Positions 25,309 to 32,886 of a stretch of 64,000 bases of DNA are shown one piece after another. Under the pieces are notes generated by a model. It searched no databases. It saw only the letters and a list, made by a program, of their open reading frames with translations, and was not told the origin of the DNA. The translations under genes were made by a program, and so were the position numbers. The stretch comes from Streptomyces antibioticus (GTDB taxonomy: Bacteria; Actinomycetota; Actinomycetes; Streptomycetales; Streptomycetaceae), in NCBI RefSeq assembly GCF_001514065.1, contig NZ_KQ948427.1, positions 1-64,000 on the forward strand, given 5' to 3'. Numbering within the stretch: position 1 is the stretch's first letter; every line of letters starts with the position of its first letter.

Positions 25309-27152
25309 TCGCCCGGCGCGGGCTGCGCTTTCTCCGGGAGCGGTGGCGGGTCGTCGTGCGGCTCGCCGTCTGGTCGCTGCTGGAGGCCGGGCAGACGTTC
25401 CTCACCGGCTACGCCCCTGCCCGCGCCCTGGACGACGGGTTCCTCGCGGGGCGGCCGGGTACCGGGCTGGCCTGGCTCGGGGTGGCCGGGCTCGGGGTGC
25501 TCTTCGGGGCGTTCGGCACGGCCCGGGTCCACACGGCGGTGGCCGAGCTGGTGGAACCGCTCAGGGACGGGCTGGTGAGGCGGGTCGTGGCGCGCGGGGT
25601 CCGGGAGGGGGACCCCGCGGCGCTGTCCGGGCTCACCCAGCAGACCGAGATCGCCCGGGACGCCTTCGCCGGGCTGGTGATGGTGTCGCGCTCGTTCGTG
25701 TTCACCGCGGCCGGCGCGCTGATCGGCCTGTTCTCGCTCGCCCCGCTCCTCCTCCTGGTCGTCGGCCTTCCCCTGGTCGCCGGCCTCGTCCTCTTCCTGG
25801 CGACGCTGCGTCCGCTGGCCCGCCGACAGGAGGCGTTCCTCGCGGCCGACGAGGCGCTCGCCGAGCGGTACGGCGCGGTCTGCCCGGGGTTGCGGGACAT
25901 CACCGCGGCCGGGGCGGAGGAACGGGTGGCCGCGGACACCGGGCGCCACATCGAGACCGAGCGACGGGCGGCAACCTCGCTGGCCCGCTGGGGCGTGCTG
26001 CGGGTGGCCGCGCTGACGATCGGCGGCGAGCTCCCCATCGTGCTCCTGCTGGTGGCCGCCCCCTGGCTGCTCGGGCAGGGCGTCACCCCGGGCGCCCTGG
26101 TCGGCGCGCTGTCCTACGTCACCCAGTCCCTGCTGCCCGCCCTGCGCAACCTGGTCCACGGCCTGGGCACCAGCGGCTCACGCCTGGTGGTGGTCCTGCG
26201 GCGGCTGCTCCGCGAGGACGGCCCGGCATTCGCCACCCCGACGGGACAGCCACGGCGCCCCGCCGACACCCCGCCCGGCATCCCGGCCCTCACCCTCAAG
26301 TCCGTCACCTTCGCCTACGGCCCCGCCGCGGCCCCCGTCGTCGACGGCCTCGACCTGGAGCTGCCGCCCGGCGCCCATCTGGCCGTCGTCGGCCCGAGCG
26401 GCATCGGCAAGTCCACGCTCACCGCGCTGGTCGCCGGGGTGCTGGAGCCCGGGCACGGCGTGATCCGGGTCTGCGGGTACCCGGTGCCGGGGTCCGAGGC
26501 CGCGGCCCGCCGGGTGCTGGTCCCGCAGGAGGCGTACGTCCACTCCGGCACGCTCGCCGAGAACCTGGGGCTGCTGCGGCCCGACCCCGTGCCCGAGGCG
26601 GAACTCCGCGCCGCCGCCGAGGCGGTGGGCCTGCTCCCGCTGCTCGACGCGCTCGGCGGCCCCGCCGCCACGGTCGACCCGGCGGCGCTCTCCGCGGGGG
26701 AACGCCAGCTGATCGCCCTCACCCGGGCCTGGCTGTCGTACGCCCCGCTCGTCCTGCTCGACGAGGCGACCTGTCATCTGGACCCGTCCGCCGAGGAACG
26801 CGCGGAGCGGGCCTTCGCCGCGCGGCCCGGCGGCACGCTGGTGGTGGTCGCGCACCGCATCAGCTCGGCCCGGCGGGCCGGCCGGGTCCTGGTCATGGAC
26901 GGGCGGACGACGGCGTACGGCACCCACGACGAGCTGCTGGAGCGTTCGGCGCTCTACCGCGACCTCGTCGGCGGCTGGTCGCCGGTGCCGTCACAGCCAG
27001 CCCTCGCCCTGGGAGATCCGGATGGCGTCGACGCGGTTGCGGGCCCCCGTCTTGCGGTTGATGGCCGCCATGTAGTTGCGCACGGTCCCGTGGGACAGGT
27101 GCAGGCTACCGGCGATCTCCGCGACGGAGGCTCCCTCGGCGGCCAGGGATAA
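25305..27152 (+). CDS. ramB: ABC transporter, permease-ATPase fusion (RamB/AmfA-like), 3' end overlaps ramR
   Basis: A 615-residue half transporter starting at the GTG that overlaps the ramA stop. It has membrane helices to about residue 300, then Walker A VVGPSGIGKST, a degenerate signature LSAGERQLIAL and Walker B LVLLDEATCHLD. The family's usual end comes near residue 560 (LYRDLVGGW). Here about 50 extra residues follow, because the frame runs 162 bp into the opposite-strand ramR gene before a stop. The tail is therefore probably recent, non-conserved read-through. It partners RamA in export of the SapB-like peptide. Confidence 0.88.
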   Translation: MIARRGLRFLRERWRVVVRLAVWSLLEAGQTFLTGYAPARALDDGFLAGRPGTGLAWLGVAGLGVLFGAFGTARVHTAVAELVEPLRDGLVRRVVARGVREGDPAALSGLTQQTEIARDAFAGLVMVSRSFVFTAAGALIGLFSLAPLLLLVVGLPLVAGLVLFLATLRPLARRQEAFLAADEALAERYGAVCPGLRDITAAGAEERVAADTGRHIETERRAATSLARWGVLRVAALTIGGELPIVLLLVAAPWLLGQGVTPGALVGALSYVTQSLLPALRNLVHGLGTSGSRLVVVLRRLLREDGPAFATPTGQPRRPADTPPGIPALTLKSVTFAYGPAAAPVVDGLDLELPPGAHLAVVGPSGIGKSTLTALVAGVLEPGHGVIRVCGYPVPGSEAAARRVLVPQEAYVHSGTLAENLGLLRPDPVPEAELRAAAEAVGLLPLLDALGGPAATVDPAALSAGERQLIALTRAWLSYAPLVLLDEATCHLDPSAEERAERAFAARPGGTLVVVAHRISSARRAGRVLVMDGRTTAYGTHDELLERSALYRDLVGGWSPVPSQPALALGDPDGVDAVAGPRLAVDGRHVVAHGPVGQVQATGDLRDGGSLGGQG

Positions 27153-27599
27153 CACGCTCAGCTCGCGGCGGGTCAGCGGCATCTCGGCGGCCTTGAGGAA
27201 GCCGAAGCCCAGCGAGTCGTCGACGAAACGTTTTCCTTCCGAGACCCGGCGGATCCCCCGGACCAGATGCTCGGGCGAGCCCTCCTTGTCGACATAGCCG
27301 AGCACCCCCGCCTCCACGGCCCGTTTCAGCAGGCCGGGGCGGTTCGCGCTGGCGAGGACGAGGAGGCGGGGCGCGGACGTCCCCGCCGACCGGGCACCGA
27401 GGTCGCCGAGCGGCGGGAGCCCGTAGCTGTCCGCGCACTCCAGGTCGGCCGCGCAGACGTCCGGCAGCAGGGATCGCAGACGGCCCGGCGCGCTGCGCCA
27501 CGGGGTGTCGTGGACCGCCAGGTCCGGTTCCCGGCGCAGCCACTCCGCCAGGACCGATCTGACCAGACACTCGTCGTGCACCAGAAGAACCCGGATCAC
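26991..27599 (-). CDS. ramR: LuxR-type response regulator of the lanthipeptide operon (RamR/AmfR)
   Basis: A 202-residue regulator. The receiver half has acidic D9-E10, a candidate phosphoacceptor Asp52 (AADLECAD) and a conserved Lys in GYVDKEG. The C-terminal half is a LuxR helix-turn-helix: LTRRELSVLSLAAEGASVAE, then HLSHGTVRNYMAAINRKTGA. The GTG at 27599 matches the family's start (VIRVLLVHDE) and has AGGGGA upstream; an ATG 12 codons earlier is possible. No sensor kinase is adjacent, as is usual for RamR. It should activate ramCSAB. Its 3' end overlaps ramB in the convergent direction. Confidence 0.9.
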   Translation of the reverse strand: MIRVLLVHDECLVRSVLAEWLRREPDLAVHDTPWRSAPGRLRSLLPDVCAADLECADSYGLPPLGDLGARSAGTSAPRLLVLASANRPGLLKRAVEAGVLGYVDKEGSPEHLVRGIRRVSEGKRFVDDSLGFGFLKAAEMPLTRRELSVLSLAAEGASVAEIAGSLHLSHGTVRNYMAAINRKTGARNRVDAIRISQGEGWL

Positions 27600-27915
27600 T
27601 GCCCGTCCCCTCGCGTTGCCGTTCGCCGGTTCCATGGGTGAGAAACGTCTGCCCCATTGTTCGCGTCCGGCACCTTTCCCGGGCGCGAAGAACCGGCCAT
27701 CAGGGTGCGCGGGGGCGCACGGGCGGCTCTCGTACCCCGCCCCGCGCTTCGAATGCAGGGGCATGGGCCGAGGTTGACGGGGTACAGGCCGCGGCTGCCA
27801 CCGGGGCCTGGTCCGCCTCGCCGTGCGCGTCCCGCCGCCAGGGGGCAGATTTGATCCCGGAGCCCGTCGCACGCCGGGCTCCGGGCCCTTCGGGGCGCGC
27901 GAGGAGGTGGTCGGC
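27600..27915. other. Divergent intergenic region with a hairpin in the phosphatase leader
   Basis: This 316-bp stretch separates ramR (minus) from a SpoIIE-type gene (plus) and I see no gene in it. It contains TTGACG at 27773-27778, a possible -35 for the plus-strand gene, without a convincing -10. A perfect 11-bp stem, CCCGGAGCCCG at 27856-27866 with its complement at 27875-27885, lies 30 bases before the start codon and would fold in the leader. Confidence 0.4.
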
Positions 27916-30051
27916 GTGTCCGACGTGCCGAGGGCCGCGCAGGCGCCGGCGACCGCCCGGACGCGGGTCGGCCGGCCGCTGCTGTCCCTGGCACTGGCCT
28001 CGATGATGGACGAGGTGCACGCCCACTCGGGCGCGGTGTACCTGCTGGCGTCCGGCGAGCCGGTCCTGGAGATGGCGGTGATGGCCGGGCTGCCGCGGGC
28101 CTTCGCGGCGCCGTGGGAGCGGGTCGGGCTCAGCGCGCCGATCCCGGTCGCCGAGGCGGTCCGGGAGCGGCGGCTGGTGTGGGTGGGCGGCGAGGAGGAG
28201 ATGGCCCGCCGCTATCCGCGGATCGCGGTGGTGCTCCCCTACCCGTTCGCGCTGGCCGCGCTGCCGGTGGCGACGGCCACCAAGGTGCACGGCGCGGTCT
28301 TCGTGACCTGGCCCGGCTCACATCCGCCGGAGTTGTCGGACCGGGAGCGGGACCATCTGAGCGCGGCCTGCGGGCGGCTGGCGGTACGCCTGGAGCGGGC
28401 CGCCGAGGAGAGCCGCCCGGTGTTCCCGGAACCGGATCTGCTGGCCGGGACGGCGGTCGGCGGGGCGGCGGGCACGCTCGGCACGGTGGAGGCGGCCCGG
28501 ATGGTGTCCCGGCTGCCGTACGGACTGTGCTCGCTGGATCTGCACGGCCGGATCGCCTTCGCCAACGCGGCGGCGGCCGAACTGATCGGCGTCCCCGTCA
28601 GCAGCCTGCTCGGCACCCAGCCGTGGGCGTCGGTGCCGTGGCTCAACGACCCGGTGTACGAGGACCGTTACCGGGCCGCGCTGATCAGTCAGCAGACGAC
28701 GTCGTTCGTGGCACTGCGGCCGCCCGGCGACTGGCTGTCGTTCCGGCTGTATCCGAGCACGACCGGGCTGAGCGTGCGCATCAGCCGGGCGCGGGCGGTG
28801 GCGGAGATGAGCCGGGGCGCTCCGCAGGGCGACGGCGCCCCCTCCCGGCTCGTGACCATCTCGCAGGTGCTGAGCCTGGCCGGGGCGCTCACCGAGGCGG
28901 CGGGCGTGGAGGACGTGGTGCAGCTGGTCGCGGACGAGATCGTCCCGGCGGTGGGCGGCCAGGCCGTGGCCATGCTCGGGTCCCGGGCGGGGCGGCTGCA
29001 TGTGCTGGGCCACCGCGGCTATCCCGACCCGCATGTCGTGGAGCGGTTCGACGGGCTGCCGCTGACCGAGCCGACGCCGGGGACGCACGCCCTGAACAGC
29101 GGGGTGCCGGCGTTCTTCGACTCGCGGCAGGAGCTGGAGCGCCTGTATCCGGCCCGGAACGCGACCCCGGACGGGTTCGCCGCCTGGGCGTATCTGCCGC
29201 TGATCGCCTCCGGCCGGCCGGTAGGCACATGTGTGCTGGCCTACGCCGAACGGCACCAGTTCCCGGCGGACGAACGGGCGGTCCTGACGAGCCTCGGCGG
29301 GCTGATCGCGCAGGCCATGGAACGGGCGATGCTGTACGACGCCAAGCACCGGCTCGCCCACGGCCTCCAGGAGGCCCTGCTCCCCCACACGCTCCCGGCG
29401 CTGCCCGGCATCCACGCGGCCGCCCGCTATCTGCCGGCCACGCAGGGGATGGACATCGGCGGCGACTTCTACGACCTGGTGCCCTCGCACGGGGTGGCCT
29501 CTGCCGTCATCGGGGACGTGCAGGGGCACAACGTCACGGCGGCCGGGCTGATGGGGCAGATCCGGACCGCGGTACGGGCGTACACGACCGTCGGACAGGC
29601 CCCGCAGGACGTCATGAGCAGCACCAACCGGCTGCTGATCGACCTGGGCTCGGACCTCTTCGCCAGCTGTCTTTACCTCCGGCTGGAGCCGGCCCACGGG
29701 CGGGCCGTGATGGCACGGGCGGGCCACCCCCCGCCGCTGCTGCGCCGCCCGGACGGCAAGGTACGCGTCCTCGACCTGGCCGGCGGCCCGCTGCTGGGCA
29801 TCGACGGCTCGGCGACGTATCCGACGACCGAGGTCGAGCTGGCTCCGGGCAGTGTGCTGGCCCTCTACACCGACGGCCTCATCGAATCGCCCGGGGTCGA
29901 CATAGAGGACGCGCTCGCCGATCTGGGCCGGCTGCTGGCGGAGGCCGGGGATCTGCCGCTGGACGAGTTGGCGGACGAACTGGTGGGGCAGGGTGGGGCC
30001 GCACAGGAGCGGAGCGACGACGTGGCGTTGCTGCTGCTGCGGGCGCGGTGA
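27916..30051 (+). CDS. SpoIIE/PP2C phosphatase with GAF and PAS domains
   Basis: A 711-residue regulator. An N-terminal GAF-like domain (about 15-165) is followed by a PAS domain (about 195-280), a second GAF (about 310-470) and a C-terminal PP2C/SpoIIE phosphatase (about 485-710) with GGDFYDLVPS, GDVQGHNVTAAGLMGQ, YTDGLIESPG and RSDDVALLLL. Unlike the other two such proteins here it lacks the RsbW-like ATPase. It probably dephosphorylates an anti-sigma antagonist in response to a signal. The GTG at 27916 follows GAGGAGG. It is divergent from ramR, so phosphatases flank the lanthipeptide locus on both sides. Confidence 0.85.
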   Translation: MSDVPRAAQAPATARTRVGRPLLSLALASMMDEVHAHSGAVYLLASGEPVLEMAVMAGLPRAFAAPWERVGLSAPIPVAEAVRERRLVWVGGEEEMARRYPRIAVVLPYPFALAALPVATATKVHGAVFVTWPGSHPPELSDRERDHLSAACGRLAVRLERAAEESRPVFPEPDLLAGTAVGGAAGTLGTVEAARMVSRLPYGLCSLDLHGRIAFANAAAAELIGVPVSSLLGTQPWASVPWLNDPVYEDRYRAALISQQTTSFVALRPPGDWLSFRLYPSTTGLSVRISRARAVAEMSRGAPQGDGAPSRLVTISQVLSLAGALTEAAGVEDVVQLVADEIVPAVGGQAVAMLGSRAGRLHVLGHRGYPDPHVVERFDGLPLTEPTPGTHALNSGVPAFFDSRQELERLYPARNATPDGFAAWAYLPLIASGRPVGTCVLAYAERHQFPADERAVLTSLGGLIAQAMERAMLYDAKHRLAHGLQEALLPHTLPALPGIHAAARYLPATQGMDIGGDFYDLVPSHGVASAVIGDVQGHNVTAAGLMGQIRTAVRAYTTVGQAPQDVMSSTNRLLIDLGSDLFASCLYLRLEPAHGRAVMARAGHPPPLLRRPDGKVRVLDLAGGPLLGIDGSATYPTTEVELAPGSVLALYTDGLIESPGVDIEDALADLGRLLAEAGDLPLDELADELVGQGGAAQERSDDVALLLLRAR

Positions 30052-30056
30052 CACGA

Positions 30057-30094
30057 ACGCGGTCCGGCCCTCCCGCCGGAGGGTCGGACCGCGT
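30057..30094. terminator. Hairpin terminator between convergent genes
   Basis: ACGCGGTCCGGCCCTC and GAGGGTCGGACCGCGT form a stem of about 16 bp with one bulge and a six-base loop. It starts six bases after the phosphatase stop and lies 27 bases from the stop of the opposite protease gene, so it can serve both. Confidence 0.8.
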
Positions 30095-30120
30095 GTCCGT
30101 GGAGCGCTGGTGACGCGGGG

Positions 30121-31482
30121 TCAGTGGGTCTCGGTCAGGCCGGAGTCGCCGTTGTCCGCGCCCGCGCCGACGTCCTGGCCGGTGTCCTGGCCGGTGTCCT
30201 GGCCGCCGACCTCCTGACCGGCCTCTTCACCGCCGACTTCCTGGCCGCCGACCTCCTGACCGGCCTCCTCGCCGCCCACTTCCTGTCCTGCGCCGGCTTC
30301 CTCGCCCGCACCGGCCTGGTCACCGGCGCCCGCTTCCTGGCCGCCGCCCGCCGCGTCGCCCGCGCCGAGGGTCGCGCCGACCGCCTCCAGGGCGGTGGTG
30401 ACCGGCTGGAAGAAGGTCTCGCCGCCGACCGTGCAGTCGCCGCTGCCGCCGGAGGTCAGGCCGATGGCCAGTCCGTCCTGGGTGAACAGCGAGCCGCCGC
30501 TGTCGCCGGGCTCGGCGCAGACGTCGGTCTGGATGAGGCCGGTGACGGTGCCCTCCGGGTAGTTCACCGTGGCGTCGAGTCCGAGGACCTGGCCGTCGTT
30601 GAGCCCGGTGGTGCTGCCCATTCTGAAGACCTGGAGGCCCACCTCGGCGTCGGCGGCCTGGGAGATCTGCACAGTCCTGCCGTCGCCGACGTTGACCTCG
30701 CTCGGCGCGACCGTGGCCGGGTCGTCGTACTTCACGAGCGCGAAGTCACCGTCGCCGGGGAACGTGGCCTGGTCGACGGTGGCGATCGGCTGGCCGTCCT
30801 GCGCGTCGGCCCACTCGGCGGCCGCGACCCCGCAGTGACCGGCCGTCAGGAAGGCGGGGCTGCCGTCGCCCGCGGTGACGTTGAAACCGGCCGAGCAGCG
30901 GGCGCCGCCGCCGAAGATGGCGTCGCCGCCGGAGACGAAGGTCTTGAAGGTGCCGGCCGACTTCTTGATGGTCGCCATGCCCGAGCCGAGCGTGTCGACC
31001 GTCGACTCCAGCTGGTCCCACTTGGCGCCGGTGACCGTGCTGTCGGCGGTGACCAGGATCTTGTTCGTCCTGGGGTCGACGGCCCACGAGGTGCCCGGGA
31101 TGGTCGCCTGGGCCTTCAGCGTCTGTGCGCCCGCGGCGAGTTCGGCGAGGCTGTTGTCGACCTCGCGTATCTTCGCGCCGGCCTTCTCGGCCTGGACGAC
31201 CACGTTGTTGTTGTCGCCCGAGATGACGTTGACGACCAGCTGCTTCTGGTCCGTGTCGTAGTACGAACCGGCGAAGGCCTCGCCGAGCAGTTCCTGGAGC
31301 TGTGAGGCGAGATCCGATGCGTCCGACGCCTTCAGCGTCTTCGGGGCGACCGCGGCTCCGTTGGACGAGGAGCCGTCCTGGGAGGCGTTCGCGTTGGGCA
31401 GGAGGATCGCCGCCGCTCCGAGCGCCACCACGCCGCCTGCCGCGATAGCGGCCTTGCGCTTGGGGATTCGCTTGTGACTCAA
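30121..31482 (-). CDS. Streptogrisin-like S1 serine protease with repetitive acidic C-terminal tail
   Basis: A 453-residue preproprotease. The signal sequence (RIPKRKAAIAAGG, cleaved near 34) is followed by an alpha-lytic-type propeptide and a chymotrypsin-fold domain beginning near FGGGARCSAGF. The triad is H216 (TAGHC), D246 (GDFALV) and S328 (GDSGGS). The start is a TTG at 31482 with AGGAGG nine bases upstream; SHKRIPKRK is typical of this family. From about residue 373 comes an 81-residue Gly/Glu/Gln-rich tail with a 14-residue repeat, longer than in usual streptogrisins. The tail lacks an LPxTG or membrane segment. It likely cuts proteins outside the cell. Confidence 0.92.
   Translation of the reverse strand: MSHKRIPKRKAAIAAGGVVALGAAAILLPNANASQDGSSSNGAAVAPKTLKASDASDLASQLQELLGEAFAGSYYDTDQKQLVVNVISGDNNNVVVQAEKAGAKIREVDNSLAELAAGAQTLKAQATIPGTSWAVDPRTNKILVTADSTVTGAKWDQLESTVDTLGSGMATIKKSAGTFKTFVSGGDAIFGGGARCSAGFNVTAGDGSPAFLTAGHCGVAAAEWADAQDGQPIATVDQATFPGDGDFALVKYDDPATVAPSEVNVGDGRTVQISQAADAEVGLQVFRMGSTTGLNDGQVLGLDATVNYPEGTVTGLIQTDVCAEPGDSGGSLFTQDGLAIGLTSGGSGDCTVGGETFFQPVTTALEAVGATLGAGDAAGGGQEAGAGDQAGAGEEAGAGQEVGGEEAGQEVGGQEVGGEEAGQEVGGQDTGQDTGQDVGAGADNGDSGLTETH
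30198..30267 (-). repeat. 42-bp tandem repeat in the protease C-terminal tail
   Basis: The identical 28-base strings at 30198-30225 and 30240-30267 (beginning CCTGGCCGCCGACCTCCTGA on the plus strand) are exactly 42 bases apart. They encode two copies of a 14-residue unit beginning EEAGQEVGG. Related shorter units flank them, so the tail has probably grown by slippage. Confidence 0.75.
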
Positions 31483-31681
31483 ACTTCTCGACCTCCTGAA
31501 GGACGGGGTCAGTGCCACCGTTCGTCGGCGGCTGTTCGGGGCGCCTGGATGGCAGTGGGTACGCAGGAGGCACGTGGGGCGTTCAATTCCGTTTGTTGGC
31601 AGTCTCTTTGCAGTACCGAATCGGCCACGGGACCGGCCGGGGTCCGCGTCCGGCGGCCCGGGAGCGGGAACAATCCCCCAT

Positions 31682-32095
31682 ATGACGATGACCACCGCCG
31701 AAGCCGACAAGATCCTCTCCGCCAACTTCGCCCCTTGGGTGCTCGACCTGGGCCTGTCGGTCGAGTCCCTGGGCGAGGACCGGGCGACCCTGCGACTTCC
31801 CTGGTCGGACCGGCTGTCCCGGGAGGGCGGCGCGCTGTCGGGCCAGGCGCTGATGGCCGCCGCGGACACCGCCACCGTGATCGCCGTGGCGGCGGCGCGG
31901 GGCGGCTACGGGCCGATGACGACCGTGCAGCAGTCGACCTCGTTCCAGCGGGCGGTGTCCGGTTCGGATGTCCTGATCCAGGCGGTGATCACCAAGCTGG
32001 GCCGGCGCATGGCGTTCGCGGACATCACGATGACCGACGCGGAGTCGGGGGAGCTCGCGGCGCGGGCGAGCACGGTCTACGCACTTCTCGCCTGA
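31682..32095 (+). CDS. PaaI/hotdog-fold thioesterase
   Basis: A 137-residue hotdog-fold protein with the PaaI-type core GGALSGQALMAAADTATVIA, where the Asp after AAA is the expected catalytic residue, and a C-terminal beta strand of the type SGELAARASTVYALL. Such enzymes hydrolyse acyl-CoA thioesters in the cytoplasm, often aromatic acyl-CoAs. The ATG at 31682 is followed by an in-frame ATG two codons later. It is divergent from the protease gene and stands alone. Confidence 0.85.
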   Translation: MTMTTAEADKILSANFAPWVLDLGLSVESLGEDRATLRLPWSDRLSREGGALSGQALMAAADTATVIAVAAARGGYGPMTTVQQSTSFQRAVSGSDVLIQAVITKLGRRMAFADITMTDAESGELAARASTVYALLA

Positions 32096-32553
32096 CGACC
32101 GATCTGACACGGTCCGCGATCGGTCGGCAACGGTCCGTCCCGAAGTTCCCGCGGAATCCCGGCTTCAGCGAATCTGCACATCCAATACCCAACCAAGTCA
32201 CCGTGCGCGGCGGATCTGCACAAGCGTGCTCCGCCGCGTACGTCATTGGGGCGGGAGTGTCGGATTCGCTTCCCGGGCCGCAAGTCCTTGTATGAACCGA
32301 AGACGTGCCGGGTGTGAAGAAGTCGGCGCCGAGACGTGCGCACGCCTGCACGGTTCGGCACCTGTGGGACTCAAGTGCCCAGGTGAGGCGGTTGGTTGAT
32401 TGGAAGCCCGCGCCCGGCGCGTGCTTACATCCATCGCACCGCGGCAGCCGCCGAGGCTTTCCGGGAACGGGGGCCTGGCGTCTGCGGCACGCGGTCGCCC
32501 CTGCCAGGGGTCCGCTCCCCCTTGTGAATATCCATATGAAGGGAAGTTCCACC
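32096..32553. promoter_or_regulatory. 458-bp region upstream of the exported-peptide operon, no gene seen
   Basis: No reading frame with convincing codon usage or ribosome-binding site was found. The base composition is less GC-biased than nearby genes between about 32140 and 32400, as expected for regulatory DNA. Promoter-like TTGATT occurs at 32396-32401, but no -10 box lies at normal spacing. AAGGGAAG precedes the peptide start. The operon promoter should lie here. Confidence 0.4.
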
Positions 32554-32769
32554 ATGAACTCCACCCCCCAGGTTGAGACCGTCGAGATCTCCGACGCCGA
32601 GCTCGACAACGTCTCCGGCGGCCTGCAGCTGAACGCCCTGGGCACCGTCACCGGCCTGGTGGACGGCATCGCCCCGGTCTCCGGCCTGGTCGACACGGTC
32701 GTCGGCACGGTCGAGGGCACCACCGGCCTCTCCGTGGCCCCGGTCACGAACCTGGTCGCCGGTCTCTGA
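32554..32769 (+). CDS. Double-glycine-leader peptide exported by the adjacent C39/NHLM system
   Basis: A 71-residue precursor. Residues 1-23 form an acidic leader with the ELDNVSGG ending typical of double-glycine leaders cut by C39 peptidases. The predicted 48-residue core has no Cys, Lys, Arg, His, Phe, Tyr or Trp, only three acidic residues, and consists of Gly/Val/Leu/Thr-rich imperfect repeats (GTVTGLVDG, APVSGLVDT, VVGTVEGTTGLSV, APVTNLVAGL). It cannot form lanthionine. It is followed by an HlyD-like protein and two ABC transporters, but by no modification enzyme. It may be an unmodified bacteriocin-like, surface-active or self-assembling peptide. The family label and leader are well supported; the function is unknown. 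Confidence 0.85.
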   Translation: MNSTPQVETVEISDAELDNVSGGLQLNALGTVTGLVDGIAPVSGLVDTVVGTVEGTTGLSVAPVTNLVAGL

Positions 32770-32785
32770 TCGCACCTCGTGCCGT

Positions 32786-32818
32786 GAGTCCCGGAGCCGC
32801 TCCCCGGCTCCGGGACTC
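32786..32818 (+). terminator. Perfect 14-bp hairpin after the peptide gene (attenuator)
   Basis: GAGTCCCGGAGCCG (32786-32799) and CGGCTCCGGGACTC (32805-32818) form a perfect stem with a five-base loop, starting 17 bases after the peptide stop and 69 bases before the next start. Partial read-through would make the peptide transcript far more abundant than the transporter transcripts. Confidence 0.8.
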
Positions 32819-32886
32819 TCGGATGTCCTGACTCAACCGGCTGCCGACAGCCGGTCCTTCCTCGTTTTCAGGTGAGGGAAAGTTCC

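Noticed and set aside
30124-30366. The repetitive protease tail as a CRISPR or minisatellite locus
   Set aside because: The repeats are in frame, encode Gly/Glu units and lack unique spacers.
32096-32553. A second precursor or immunity gene upstream of the NHLM peptide
   Set aside because: No open frame with a ribosome-binding site and either a double-glycine leader or a membrane helix was found.
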